64,000 nucleotides of DNA from Corynebacterium sp. J010B-136 (GTDB lineage Bacteria > Actinomycetota > Actinomycetes > Mycobacteriales > Mycobacteriaceae): positions 62,001 to 126,000 of the forward strand of contig NZ_PUGE01000002.1 of the NCBI RefSeq assembly GCF_002967075.1, given 5' to 3'. The translations under genes were made by a program, and so were the position numbers. The notes under the pieces are model-generated. The model saw only the letters and a list, made by a program, of their open reading frames with translations. It ran no database searches and was not told the origin of the DNA. Positions 11,390-19,731 of this stretch are shown piece by piece (within the stretch, counting starts at the first letter, position 1; each line of letters opens with the position of its first letter).

Positions 11390-11932
11390 ATGAGCATTTC
11401 TCGACGTCTTACTGCAATTGCGCTCGCTGGCGCTTTGACCCTCGGCGGTACCACCGCCGCTAACGCCCAGGAAAACCCAGCTGAAAAGCTATCTTCCCAG
11501 GCGCAGAGCCAGATTGATTCGGCTGCAGCGAAGTTTATTTCCAGCTTGCCGCAAGAAGTTAAAGACACTGCCCACAAACTTGGCATTAAGTTGCCATCGC
11601 TTGCTGGTGCAGCTGAGACCCTGCGTTATGAAACCGTTGCGCACTTGGAAGAAGCTGGCCACACCAAGAGCAACTCCGCGCAGTCCACTGCACAGAAGTG
11701 GGCAAATGAAGCCGCTGCTGGAAAGGTCTCCTTTGAAGACGGCGTCGGCCACGGCACCGCAAACAAAGACAAGGGCACCGGTGCTATCTTCAAGCTGACT
11801 GAGAAGGAAGCCCGCGACCGCACCAACTGGTTGGATCGCAAGGGCAACCCACACAACGAGCCAACCGGCTTCGGCGTCGCTACCGCAACCGATGGCAAGT
11901 ACGTCTACATTGCGGAATTCTTCCTGAACTAA
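11390..11932 (+). CDS. Secreted protein with CAP/SCP-like C-terminus
   Basis: 180 residues from ATG 11390; earlier in-frame ATGs at 11357 and 11378 exist, and both follow TAG-type -10 elements. A clear signal peptide ends at about TTAANA-QE (residue 25). The mature part is Ala/Lys-rich and helical. Its end, GFGVATATDGKYVYIAEFF, resembles the last strand of CAP (cysteine-rich secretory/SCP-like) domains, with a possible SFEDGVGHG segment before it. Function is unknown; CAP assignment is by eye only. A strong terminator follows. Confidence 0.75.
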   Translation: MSISRRLTAIALAGALTLGGTTAANAQENPAEKLSSQAQSQIDSAAAKFISSLPQEVKDTAHKLGIKLPSLAGAAETLRYETVAHLEEAGHTKSNSAQSTAQKWANEAAAGKVSFEDGVGHGTANKDKGTGAIFKLTEKEARDRTNWLDRKGNPHNEPTGFGVATATDGKYVYIAEFFLN

Positions 11933-11947
11933 AAGACCCCGCATAAA

Positions 11948-11992
11948 AAGCGCCGGTCACCCTAACACCAAAAGGTGGGGTGACCGGCGCTT
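11948..11992. terminator. Bidirectional terminator between the CAP-like gene and the heme locus
   Basis: Long stem AAGCGCCGGTCACCC / GGGTGACCGGCGCTT around a short loop. It lies between convergent genes (11932 plus, 12047 minus), so it can end both transcripts. Confidence 0.8.
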
Positions 11993-12046
11993 CGCTCTAT
12001 GAGAGGGCGTTTTCTACATCTACTTAGAAAGGATTACTTGGAGCTG

Positions 12047-12391
12047 CTAATTCTTCCACGGAACACTCGGCAGAGCCATGTCTGCAAAGTGCATGATGAG
12101 AGAAGCAGAGATTCCAACGACACCACCTACAGCAAGGAGCAGGCTGAGCACATTAATCGTTCGGTCTAGAACGGAACCATCATCAGTGGCAATGGAGCTC
12201 GTATCCCAAGAGCTCGTTTCCGGCTGTTCTTCACCAGTGCCAGTAGGGTTGGCGTTTTGTTCGGAGCTTTGCGCGAGTGCGACTGGCGCAGAAATTGTTG
12301 CCACTGCAGATGTCCCAGTTGCTAGTGCTAGGGAAAGGCAGACCGCGGCGAACTTATTCCGGCGGCGAAGCGATGGTGTGTGGTCAGACAT
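12047..12391 (-). CDS. Small secreted, membrane-anchored protein at the end of the heme locus
   Basis: 114 residues: a basic N-terminus with a long signal peptide (cut near ALAQ-SS, about residue 40), a Glu/Ser/Thr-rich segment, then one hydrophobic helix (about 80-100) and a short tail. It carries no CR heme-binding domain and no Cys. It lies 50 nt downstream of htaB in the same orientation; the corresponding place in C. diphtheriae is called htaC, but equivalence cannot be shown. AAGGAT lies about 10 nt before the ATG. A heme-locus accessory role is inferred from context. Confidence 0.75.
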   Translation of the reverse strand: MSDHTPSLRRRNKFAAVCLSLALATGTSAVATISAPVALAQSSEQNANPTGTGEEQPETSSWDTSSIATDDGSVLDRTINVLSLLLAVGGVVGISASLIMHFADMALPSVPWKN

Positions 12392-12440
12392 TTTAAAAGC
12401 GCATCCTTGAAAAAGTGGTGTTAGAGAGTGAGGCTACGGA

Positions 12441-13322
12441 CTAGAAGCCGAAGTTCTTCAGGTTGATACCTGGGATGAAACCGCCAACTGCTGCACCGAT
12501 TGCTGCCAGGATTGCCACGATGATGGCAATGATTCCACCCTTAGAAGAACCGTCCTTGGAGGAGAGGTCCTTAGCTGGATCCTTCTTTGGATCTTCCTGC
12601 TTGTCCTTGTCGTCTTGATCGTCATCGTTACCGGCAGGGTTCTCGTTGTCCTTGGCGTCGTCATCGTCACCAGCTGGCTGCTCTGCAGGAGCCTCACCGA
12701 AGGTTACTGAGAGGTCAACGGCGCCGTCCTGGACTGGGCCAGCATCATAGTTGAGAAGTGAATCTACTGCTCCCTGCAAGAAGGAGGTCTGCAGATCTGT
12801 CTGCTCATAGGTCTCTTCGGCTACTGGAAGGAGCGCTTCGTCGAGGGTGAAGGAAGCAATATCTGCGTCGTTAACTTCGGCATCGTGGACTTCTTGGCCA
12901 GGGAATCCACCCTGCAAGTGGTAGTCAGCGGTGATCGTAGCTTCGGTACCGTTTTCGATGTTGATCTTGATGTCGGAGTACTTCAGATCGAGCGCTCCGT
13001 GGTGGCCTTCGTAGTGAATGGAGCCATTGAGCTGAAGGGTACCGTTGCCGTCTGCGTCCAATTCAGACTCATCTGGGTTCACAGTAAAGTCGAAGGACTT
13101 GTCTTCCTTAACGTAGGACACCTGGTCAGTACCAATTTTACCATCAACGAACGGCATGTTGATGTAGTTGTTGAAGGATTCCTTGATTGGCCAGTTGATT
13201 GCGCCAGATTCAATTGCAGGAACGCCTTCAGCTTCAGCAGCGATTGCGGTAGGGACGGTCACTGCAGATGCAGCGAGGGCGAGGGCGACAGCACCCGCGC
13301 GCAGGCTTTGAGTGGTTTTCAT
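12441..13322 (-). CDS. htaB: HtaA-domain heme-binding surface protein (HtaB-like, one CR domain)
   Basis: 293 residues. A signal peptide (about 1-28, ending AIAA) is followed by one conserved region (CR) domain, about 35-210. This starts INWPIKESFNNYIN, holding the conserved Tyr, and carries IHYEGHHGALDLKYSDIKI, holding the His; in characterised HtaA domains this Tyr-His pair binds heme. A highly charged Asp/Lys/Glu/Pro linker (about 215-260) and a C-terminal membrane helix anchor it outside the cell. AAGGAG precedes the ATG. A DtxR-like box at 13371-13389 and a 136-nt gap from hmuV suggest its own iron-regulated promoter. Confidence 0.9.
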   Translation of the reverse strand: MKTTQSLRAGAVALALAASAVTVPTAIAAEAEGVPAIESGAINWPIKESFNNYINMPFVDGKIGTDQVSYVKEDKSFDFTVNPDESELDADGNGTLQLNGSIHYEGHHGALDLKYSDIKINIENGTEATITADYHLQGGFPGQEVHDAEVNDADIASFTLDEALLPVAEETYEQTDLQTSFLQGAVDSLLNYDAGPVQDGAVDLSVTFGEAPAEQPAGDDDDAKDNENPAGNDDDQDDKDKQEDPKKDPAKDLSSKDGSSKGGIIAIIVAILAAIGAAVGGFIPGINLKNFGF

Positions 13323-13370
13323 TTTTCTCCTTGGGAATACCTAGCGTTTACTAGGACAGGCTTACCATAG

Positions 13371-13389
13371 TTAGATCTGCCTAAATAAG
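13371..13389 (-). promoter_or_regulatory. Candidate DtxR box upstream of htaB
   Basis: TTAGATCTGCCTAAATAAG (plus strand) agrees with the 19-bp DtxR consensus TTAGGTTAGCCTAACCTAA at 12 positions, including the central GCCTAA. It lies about 50 nt before the htaB start. Confidence 0.5.
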
Positions 13390-13458
13390 GCAAGGTTTAG
13401 CTAAATCGGGGGTATGGTATGGGGTATTTTTGGGTTGAAATGGCGTTTATCCGGCCGG

Positions 13459-14301
13459 CTATTGCCGGGCGGTAGCTTCGCTATTTGCCCAGTTCGTTGA
13501 GGTGATGAGGGAATGGTGCAATGCGCCGGGTTCGGCGCGCCGCGGAGCAATGTGTACGCCGGAAGTGGTTTTGGTCACTTCGATGGGCCAGCCGTACACC
13601 TTGCTTAAAATGTCCGAAGTGAAGACAGAATCGACATCGCCGGAAGCAGCAACGGTGCCTTGATCAAGACAGACAATGGAGTCGCAATAGGCCGCTGCTG
13701 CGTTCAAATCGTGCAACACGACGACAACGGTGGCACCGTGCAAAGCTAGTTCGCGGATAAGCCCCAGGGACTTTTCTTGATAGTGAATATCCATTGCCGC
13801 GGTGGGCTCATCGAAAAACACGATAGGGGTGCGCTGAGCAAGCACTCGTGCCATGGCGACGCGGGCGCGCTCACCACCGGAGAGCACCATGATGTCTCTG
13901 TCCATCAAGTGCGTGGTGCCGGTGGCTTCTAACGCGGCGTCGATGATTTCATCGTCAAGTGCTGCTTGTTCAGTACGCGCCCAGGGGCGACGACCCATTT
14001 CCACGACGTCGCGGACGAGGAAAGAAAAGGCCACGCTGACGTCTTGCAGCATCACGGAGCGGATGCGCGCAAGGTCTTTAACCGGCGTTATTTGTGGGTC
14101 TGTATCTTCCAATTGCACCGACCCGCTACTAAGGGGCATATCACCCGCAAGGGCCGATAGAAGTGTGGATTTACCGGCGCCATTGGGTCCAATCAGGCCT
14201 GTCACCGTACCTGTTCGCGCGGTAAAAGATACGTTGTCAACGATGCGTTTGCCGGCGATGTCAATGGATACATCAGTTACTTTAAGCATTGATTTATACA
14301 C
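13459..14301 (-). CDS. hmuV: Heme ABC transporter ATP-binding protein
   Basis: ATPase subunit that powers heme import with HmuU. 280 residues; an alternative ATG lies four codons in (14289). Motifs: Walker A GPNGAGKSTL (about 37-46), Q-loop, signature LSGGERARVAMARVLA (about 146-161), Walker B VFFDEPTAAMD (about 168) and a switch His in VVVLHDLN. It overlaps hmuU by 8 nt, indicating tight coupling. Confidence 0.95.
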   Translation of the reverse strand: MYKSMLKVTDVSIDIAGKRIVDNVSFTARTGTVTGLIGPNGAGKSTLLSALAGDMPLSSGSVQLEDTDPQITPVKDLARIRSVMLQDVSVAFSFLVRDVVEMGRRPWARTEQAALDDEIIDAALEATGTTHLMDRDIMVLSGGERARVAMARVLAQRTPIVFFDEPTAAMDIHYQEKSLGLIRELALHGATVVVVLHDLNAAAAYCDSIVCLDQGTVAASGDVDSVFTSDILSKVYGWPIEVTKTTSGVHIAPRRAEPGALHHSLITSTNWANSEATARQ

Positions 14302-15328
14302 CTGCTCCCTTTTTCATCATGCGACGCAAGAGGATGAAAAATGTTGGCCCACCGACCAGCGCGGTAAAAATACCAATGGGCAAGTCCGCAAACGGAATGA
14401 TGGTACGAGAGCCGATATCAGCTCCGGCGATTAGAAGTGCGCCGCCAAGTGCAGATGCCGGAATCAGTACCGCGTTAGATGGACCGGCAACGGTTCTGAC
14501 GATGTGTGGAATGACCAGACCGACAAAGCCGATGAGACCGGCATAAGATACCGCCCCGGCAGTTAGCAAGGTCGCCAGCACGATTGACAACGTGCGAAGC
14601 ATGGACACATCGACACCCACATGCGTTGCGGCTTTATCGCCTAAAGCGAGGAGATCTAGCTGTTTAACTAAAAGCCAGGCGCAAATAAGGCCAAAAGCGA
14701 CGATGACTCCGACGACACCAACGTGTTCCCACTTGGCGCCGGAGAGCGTACCCATCTGCCAGAAAATGATCTGTTCGCGAGAGGTAGTCGGCGCGAAGAA
14801 GATGAAGAAGGAAATGATTGCGCCGGCGATGGCATTAACTGCGATGCCGACCAAGATGAGGTTTACCACCCGAACTTTGCCGCCTAAGCGCGACAGCGTG
14901 TAAACCAGCCAGGTTGTGAACATTCCTGTAATAAAAGCTGCGAATGGAACGGTGGAAGAGCCCAGGAAGTTAAATCCGAAGACGATGACGATTGCGGCAC
15001 CGACGCCGGCACCTGAGGTAACGCCAATGACAGAAGGCTCAGCCAAGGGGTTGGCAAAGACAGCCTGCATGAGCGCACCGCCGACTCCTAGTGCCGCGCC
15101 AACTAGGAGGCCCAGGACCAAGCGGGGGAGACGAATCTGCCACAGTACCGAGCCGTCCATTCCTTCAAACCCTGTTGGCCCGGCTTTCAATAGCGCGGGT
15201 AACTCCCGGAGCGAAATTTCATATTGGCCAATCGCTACGCTGAAAAGCGCGGCGACGAGCAGAAGAACCGATAAAGCGATAAAGAGGTAGCCGCGAGTTT
15301 TGCGGCGGATCTCAAATGTCTGTGTCAT
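14294..15328 (-). CDS. hmuU: Heme ABC transporter permease
   Basis: FecCD-family inner-membrane permease, 344 residues with about ten hydrophobic helices. Conserved family segments are visible: WQIRLPRLVLGLLVGAALG near residue 64 and GLVIPHIVR near residue 270. It moves heme handed over by HmuT. The stop codon of hmuT and this start overlap by one base (TGATG), a typical coupled pair, and hmuV overlaps its end. Confidence 0.95.
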   Translation of the reverse strand: MTQTFEIRRKTRGYLFIALSVLLLVAALFSVAIGQYEISLRELPALLKAGPTGFEGMDGSVLWQIRLPRLVLGLLVGAALGVGGALMQAVFANPLAEPSVIGVTSGAGVGAAIVIVFGFNFLGSSTVPFAAFITGMFTTWLVYTLSRLGGKVRVVNLILVGIAVNAIAGAIISFFIFFAPTTSREQIIFWQMGTLSGAKWEHVGVVGVIVAFGLICAWLLVKQLDLLALGDKAATHVGVDVSMLRTLSIVLATLLTAGAVSYAGLIGFVGLVIPHIVRTVAGPSNAVLIPASALGGALLIAGADIGSRTIIPFADLPIGIFTALVGGPTFFILLRRMMKKGAGV

Positions 15329-16434
15329 CAGTTGCTGTTTCCAGACTCGTCGCCCAGGTAGAGCCCCTTAGCGGCGCGCAGCAGCATTTCCGCGGTTTGA
15401 GGGCCAAAGGCCAAGGAGTCGCCATCGGGCAGGGTGAGAACGCGTTGGTTCTTGCCAGCATCGGTTTGAGCTACACCAGGTCGGTCCAGCAAACCGGCGA
15501 TGTCACCGGTTGATTCCAAGCCTGCATTCATCATGACAAAGATCTGTGGGTTGAGCTCCACGAGAGCTTCCGCGCTAGCAGGAGTTGGTGAACCAATGCC
15601 ACTTTCGCTGGCGATGTCAGTACCACCCAAGGCCTCAATCAAGTCACTGCTGCCATCTTCAGCACCGAGGATGTAGAAGATACCGCCGGTGCCACGCGCA
15701 TAAAGGAATGCCATACGTGGAGGTTCGTCCGGGATGATTTCTGCGATTGTTTCCTGTGCCTTAGCTAGCTCATCCTCGGAGCGCTGTGCGAGCGTTTCGC
15801 CTTCTTCTGGCAAGCCCACAACGCCAGCAACGTTTCGGATGTCTTGACCAATGGTGTCGATGGATCGCTCGGGTGACATCACGACGGTGGTCACACCTGC
15901 AGCACGAATTTGGTCAATTGCGCTGGCAGGACCAATGGAGTGGTCAACAATAACTAGTGAAGGATTGAGGTTCAGCACAGCTTCGACGTTGATATCGTGC
16001 CCGCCGGCGGTAACTGAAGGCACATCCTTCAAAGACTCCTCAGTAGAAGAGACCGTGCGTCCGATGATGTTTTCACCTAGGCCCAAGCCGCGCAGGGTTT
16101 TGGTGTAGGTGCCGTACAAGTCAAGAGCGACGATTCTGGACACATCGTCAACCACAACGTCGTGTCCATCGGCATCGGTGAGCTCCACTGGTAGTGCAGG
16201 AGAAGCAGAGTCGGTTACCGGCTCAACCTCAGCGAGGTTATCCACGCGAGCTGGCCCGGTGGCATTAGCAATGTCTTGGATATCGCCCTCTTGGAGTTCT
16301 TTTTGCAGGGCAGCGTTAGTAGTCGACGTGTTGTCCCAGCTTGCGCAGCCAGTCAACGTCAGCATCGCTGCTGTTCCGAGAGCAAGCGCAGCGACACGTG
16401 CTTGTTTGAGCATGGTAGTAAAAACTTTCTTCAA
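15328..16434 (-). CDS. hmuT: Heme-binding lipoprotein of the HmuTUV transporter
   Basis: 368 residues with a lipoprotein signal ending in the lipobox LTGC (Cys30). The mature part is a periplasmic-binding fold of the TroA/FepB type: RIVALDLYGTYTKTLRGLGLG, then GGHDINVEAVLNLNPSLVIVDH. It captures heme at the outer face of the membrane and delivers it to HmuU. Candidate axial ligands (a His near DGHD/GGHD and a Tyr) are present but cannot be assigned by eye. It lies 45 nt downstream of htaA and probably shares its transcript. Confidence 0.93.
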   Translation of the reverse strand: MKKVFTTMLKQARVAALALGTAAMLTLTGCASWDNTSTTNAALQKELQEGDIQDIANATGPARVDNLAEVEPVTDSASPALPVELTDADGHDVVVDDVSRIVALDLYGTYTKTLRGLGLGENIIGRTVSSTEESLKDVPSVTAGGHDINVEAVLNLNPSLVIVDHSIGPASAIDQIRAAGVTTVVMSPERSIDTIGQDIRNVAGVVGLPEEGETLAQRSEDELAKAQETIAEIIPDEPPRMAFLYARGTGGIFYILGAEDGSSDLIEALGGTDIASESGIGSPTPASAEALVELNPQIFVMMNAGLESTGDIAGLLDRPGVAQTDAGKNQRVLTLPDGDSLAFGPQTAEMLLRAAKGLYLGDESGNSN

Positions 16435-16479
16435 TAGTCACAGGGGAGGGAGTGTGGGAAAGGGCGGCAGAAATGCGTT

Positions 16480-18474
16480 TTAGTTAGGGTTCTTTCGACC
16501 GAAGCTGGTCAGGGTAGTACCTGCAACTACAAATCCAGCAAGCAGAAGCAAAAGGATCGTGGAGTTGGAGATTCCCGAGACACCATCGACGGAAGCACCC
16601 TTGATCTTGAATGGGTTGCCAGAGCTATCTTCACCGTCAAGTGCGGATGCATCACCGAGTGCCATCTTGTCGCCTACCGAACCCTTGGTGGATCCACCCT
16701 TGCCATCAGTAGCGCCACCCGAGTTTCGTAGTGCAGCAGCACTTGCGGCACCATCGCCGGATCCTGCGCTGGAACCACCGCTGCCTTGTCCTTCAGCACA
16801 GCTTGCATCGCCGCCGAGGGAAGCGGTAAAGGAAATGTCATCGAGCGCGTCGCCTTCTGGGTAGAAGTCACCAAACGCACTAGCGCCCGCTGCGGTCAAT
16901 GTCGTTGACGCAGTACCAGAAGCCGAGGAATCCGACAGGTCCAAAGAAGAGAAGCTTAGATTCGCCAGGACGATGCGGCCGTATTCCTTTGGATTGCCCT
17001 CAACATCGTTGGAGTCCGCGTTGACGAGCAGCTGACCAGAGTTGCCGGAGAACTGGATTTCCATGTTGGAGAAAGTCGTATCCAAGGTTCCGGAGTGTCC
17101 GTAGAAGCGGATGGTGCCAGGGAAGAGGATGGTGCCGCTATTGTCGGAGGTGTTTACCGCACCTGCGTCACCAGAGAAGATGAAGGTGTCTCTACTTTCT
17201 TCGATGCCGCTGAGCTGCCATCCACCATTGGCGATGGAGCCTTGGATGTAGTTGCGGAACGAGGTACGAACGCCCCAGTCAGCTTGCGCGCTGATAACGC
17301 CAACGGAGTCACCAGACTGGCAAGTGCTGTCAGCGTTTCCGCCGCCGCCACCGGAAGTGGCTGCGCCTGCAGTTCGGGCAGCCGCTGCGCCGGCACCACC
17401 TGAAGCGCCACCGGAGGCTCCGCCGGACGTACCGCCGGAGGTTCCGCCAGCGCCGCCACTGGTGCCACCGCTGGTTCCACCAGTGGAGTTCGTGCTGGCA
17501 GAGGCTCCAGAGTCGCCACCGGAGGTGCTTGTCGATGTCGAGTCGCTGGTCTGCGAAGTAGAGTCCGAGCCGCCAGAAGCGCCGCCGGAGTTACCTGCCA
17601 CGCGGTCGTAGAGGCGGCCGGAGTTATCCATGATGTGACCGGAGTTGACGATAAGCCCGTTGACTTCCACCAACGTGTCATTCAAAACGCCAACCAGTCC
17701 CGGAATACCTTCCGTCGCGCCGGAATCGGTTGCTCCGGTCCAGTTGGTATCAGCACCACCGGTGCCGCCACCGCCGCCGGTCCCACCACCAGTATCGGTT
17801 GGTGGTGGTCCACACTCATCCTTCAATGACAGCGTGCCCGCGGTGTTATCCAGTTGGGTTCCAGCGTCATAGAAGCCACCGAATGCTGCCACGCCAGACT
17901 GAGTCAAGGTGGTGGTGCCAGCCAGGTTCACGGAATCCTTCGAGAAATTAGGCGCGCTATTTAAAGCAACCTTTGCAATGACGACGTCACTACCGGTTTC
18001 GATGGGTCCTGGTTCGGTGGACTGCATACCTTCGTACTTCCGTGAGGAATAGTCCACGGTAATTTCAGCAGAGCGGCCATTGATGTGTATCGCAATATCA
18101 GAGAATGTTAGATCCAAGACGCCATTGTGCCCTGTGAAGTTCACCGTGCCGCCAAAACGGATAACGCCTGCGGTATCACTGGTAATCGAAGATGCAGAGG
18201 ATGGGTACTGGAGATTTCCGCCCACAAGCTTGGCACCGTCTTTGACGGTGATCTGGCCTTTTGCGATATTTCCCTGGATGTAATTGCGGAAAGAATCCTT
18301 GACGCCCCACGTCATAGCTCCGTCGGCTACTGCGCGGTGGGTCTCATCGCAAGTTTCAGCTTGTGCTTGGGGTAGGACGTTCATCGAGGCAGGAGTAAAT
18401 AAGATACCTCCCGCCAGTGTCGCAGCGGCGAGGACACTGGATACACGCCTGACTACGTGGGACTTTGTTGACAT
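16480..18474 (-). CDS. htaA: HtaA, surface hemoglobin/heme-binding protein with two CR domains
   Basis: Start ATG 18474 was chosen because it begins a normal signal peptide (ending about QAQA-ET); the frame extends upstream to 18537 without a better start. 664 residues. CR1 (about 45-225) has MTWGVKDSFRNYIQG and NFTGHNGVLDLTFSDI. CR2 (about 395-565) has DWGVRTSFRNYIQG and RFYGHSGTLDTTFSNM, keeping the Tyr and His heme ligands in both. Between them lies a long Gly/Ser/Thr low-complexity linker (about 230-385). The C-terminus has a membrane helix and basic residues. Iron regulation is likely through the DtxR-like box about 75 nt upstream. Confidence 0.93.
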   Translation of the reverse strand: MSTKSHVVRRVSSVLAAATLAGGILFTPASMNVLPQAQAETCDETHRAVADGAMTWGVKDSFRNYIQGNIAKGQITVKDGAKLVGGNLQYPSSASSITSDTAGVIRFGGTVNFTGHNGVLDLTFSDIAIHINGRSAEITVDYSSRKYEGMQSTEPGPIETGSDVVIAKVALNSAPNFSKDSVNLAGTTTLTQSGVAAFGGFYDAGTQLDNTAGTLSLKDECGPPPTDTGGGTGGGGGTGGADTNWTGATDSGATEGIPGLVGVLNDTLVEVNGLIVNSGHIMDNSGRLYDRVAGNSGGASGGSDSTSQTSDSTSTSTSGGDSGASASTNSTGGTSGGTSGGAGGTSGGTSGGASGGASGGAGAAAARTAGAATSGGGGGNADSTCQSGDSVGVISAQADWGVRTSFRNYIQGSIANGGWQLSGIEESRDTFIFSGDAGAVNTSDNSGTILFPGTIRFYGHSGTLDTTFSNMEIQFSGNSGQLLVNADSNDVEGNPKEYGRIVLANLSFSSLDLSDSSASGTASTTLTAAGASAFGDFYPEGDALDDISFTASLGGDASCAEGQGSGGSSAGSGDGAASAAALRNSGGATDGKGGSTKGSVGDKMALGDASALDGEDSSGNPFKIKGASVDGVSGISNSTILLLLLAGFVVAGTTLTSFGRKNPN

Positions 18475-18544
18475 CGTGGATCTTTCAGTTCTCAGAAAAC
18501 GAATAGGGGGACGGTGGATAACGATTTCGACAAGCAATATATAG

Positions 18545-18563
18545 CTAGGCTATCCTAACGAAG
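18545..18563 (-). promoter_or_regulatory. Candidate DtxR box upstream of htaA
   Basis: CTAGGCTATCCTAACGAAG matches the DtxR consensus TTAGGTTAGCCTAACCTAA at 13 of 19 positions. It lies in the 131-nt region shared by divergent htaA and the gene at 18606; a second partial half-site (TTAGGCTAA) follows at about 18565. Confidence 0.6.
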
Positions 18564-18605
18564 TTAGGCTAACTTTAGTAGTCGAGGAAAGCAACAAGGA
18601 GAGCA

Positions 18606-19256
18606 ATGTCACGCGGTACGGCGAAGGCGCATTTACGGTCACTTAACAGTGATGATTATGGCCGTGAAGAGGGAAAACACTCTGCGAATGAAAATCTGAC
18701 AGAGGCAGACAAAGCGTTCGTTTCTATCTACCCCGATATCAACCCCGCAGAACCGCTGGGCTCCAGTATCGCTGAACGCATTGGGTTCGCGTGCGCTACA
18801 GCAGTCCTTGCTTTCGGGGGTGCCATGGGGGACCTCATTATCGCTGGCGCAGGCCTAGCCCTGGTGCTCTTTTCTGTCATCGGTGCGAGCATGAAAACTC
18901 CGCGCCGTGTGCGCAACGAAGCCCGCAGTCGTTTCCCGCAGCAAAAGTGGGCGGAATATTCGGTTAACCACACCGCCTGGATGCTGGGGTGCTGGATTGT
19001 CATCATCACGGTCGTGGCACTGGCATTGTTCTTAGTCCCCGATAGTCAGAAGGCCATCGGTGCTGCTGCAGCCGCGGTTATTGCCGCCGCACTCATTTGG
19101 GTCTGTCCTGGATTTGCGCCGCAGAAGCAGAAACAAAAGCGCAACAAAAAGGAAGAATCCGAGCAGGAAGCTGCGGAGGCACCAGCCTTGACTCCGCACA
19201 AACAGCTTGATGATGACACCCAGATTTTCGAAAGCGTTGTGCCCGAAAAGCGCTAA
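18606..19256 (+). CDS. Hypothetical membrane protein, divergent from htaA
   Basis: 216 residues. AAGGAG lies 7 nt before the ATG. The N-terminal 50 residues are polar, followed by two pairs of hydrophobic helices (about 55-98 and 118-170) and a highly charged Lys/Glu-rich cytoplasmic tail. I do not recognise the family. It shares its upstream region with htaA, so the iron regulator could affect it as well; nothing else ties it to heme uptake. Confidence 0.7.
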   Translation: MSRGTAKAHLRSLNSDDYGREEGKHSANENLTEADKAFVSIYPDINPAEPLGSSIAERIGFACATAVLAFGGAMGDLIIAGAGLALVLFSVIGASMKTPRRVRNEARSRFPQQKWAEYSVNHTAWMLGCWIVIITVVALALFLVPDSQKAIGAAAAAVIAAALIWVCPGFAPQKQKQKRNKKEESEQEAAEAPALTPHKQLDDDTQIFESVVPEKR

Positions 19257-19278
19257 AGTTTGCTTGACACTCTCCTCG

Positions 19279-19296
19279 GAATTCTCATGAGAATTC
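19279..19296. promoter_or_regulatory. Perfect 18-bp palindromic operator candidate
   Basis: GAATTCTCATGAGAATTC is a perfect 9+9 inverted repeat. It covers the expected -35 position of the promoter whose -10 (TATCAT) is at 19303-19308, so a bound dimeric regulator would block RNA polymerase. Confidence 0.6.
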
Positions 19297-19302
19297 TTTC
19301 GG

Positions 19303-19308
19303 TATCAT
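19303..19308 (+). promoter_or_regulatory. -10 element (TATCAT) of the ABM monooxygenase gene
   Basis: TATCAT ends 7 nt before ATG 19316, fitting a leaderless transcript. Confidence 0.5.
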
Positions 19309-19315
19309 GGGTTGC

Positions 19316-19639
19316 ATGATTTTCATTAACGTTAAATTCCATGTCAAGCCCGAATACGCTGACACTTTCCTCGATGAGATCAACTGGTACACCGAAGCCT
19401 GCAACGCTGAGCCTGGCTGCCTGGAATTCAAGTGGTACCGCGACCCAGAAGATTCCCAGCGCTTCCTGTTGGTTGAAGCCTACAAAGATGGCGAAGACGT
19501 AACCCACGTACAAAGCGATCACTTCAAGCGCTCTTGCGAAGAGTTCCCTCAGTACCTGGTAGAAACCCCAGATATCATCAATTTCAAGATTGATGGCAAG
19601 ACTGAGTGGGACAAGATGGCCGAGTTCAAGGTCGATTAA
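19316..19639 (+). CDS. Antibiotic biosynthesis monooxygenase (ABM/YgiN-like) family protein
   Basis: 107 residues from ATG 19316 (an earlier ATG at 19307 overlaps the -10 element). The dimeric alpha-beta barrel pattern is clear: IFINVKFHVKPEYADTFLDEI, ACNAEPGCLEFKWYRDPEDSQRFLLVEAYKD, then DHFKR. Members include cofactor-free quinol monooxygenases and redox or aldehyde stress proteins. A single-gene unit with a palindromic operator and its own terminator suggests inducible expression, perhaps by a reactive electrophile; substrate unknown. Confidence 0.85.
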   Translation: MIFINVKFHVKPEYADTFLDEINWYTEACNAEPGCLEFKWYRDPEDSQRFLLVEAYKDGEDVTHVQSDHFKRSCEEFPQYLVETPDIINFKIDGKTEWDKMAEFKVD

Positions 19640-19655
19640 TTTCGTCTAGTCCTAC

Positions 19656-19687
19656 AAAAAGCCCGCTTCCGTAGAAGCGGGCTTTTT
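19656..19687 (+). terminator. Terminator after the ABM gene
   Basis: AAAAAGCCCGCTTC / GAAGCGGGCTTTTT stem with a short loop and T-tract. The A-run on the other side would also serve the convergent gene. Confidence 0.9.
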
Positions 19688-19731
19688 CATGCGCATCTTG
19701 CGGCCATGCGCGGTGTTTTAGCAGTGTGCAG

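Noticed and set aside
17154..17681. Open frames antisense to the HtaA linker (Pro/Ala-rich)
   Set aside because: They only mirror the Gly/Ser low-complexity repeat of htaA.
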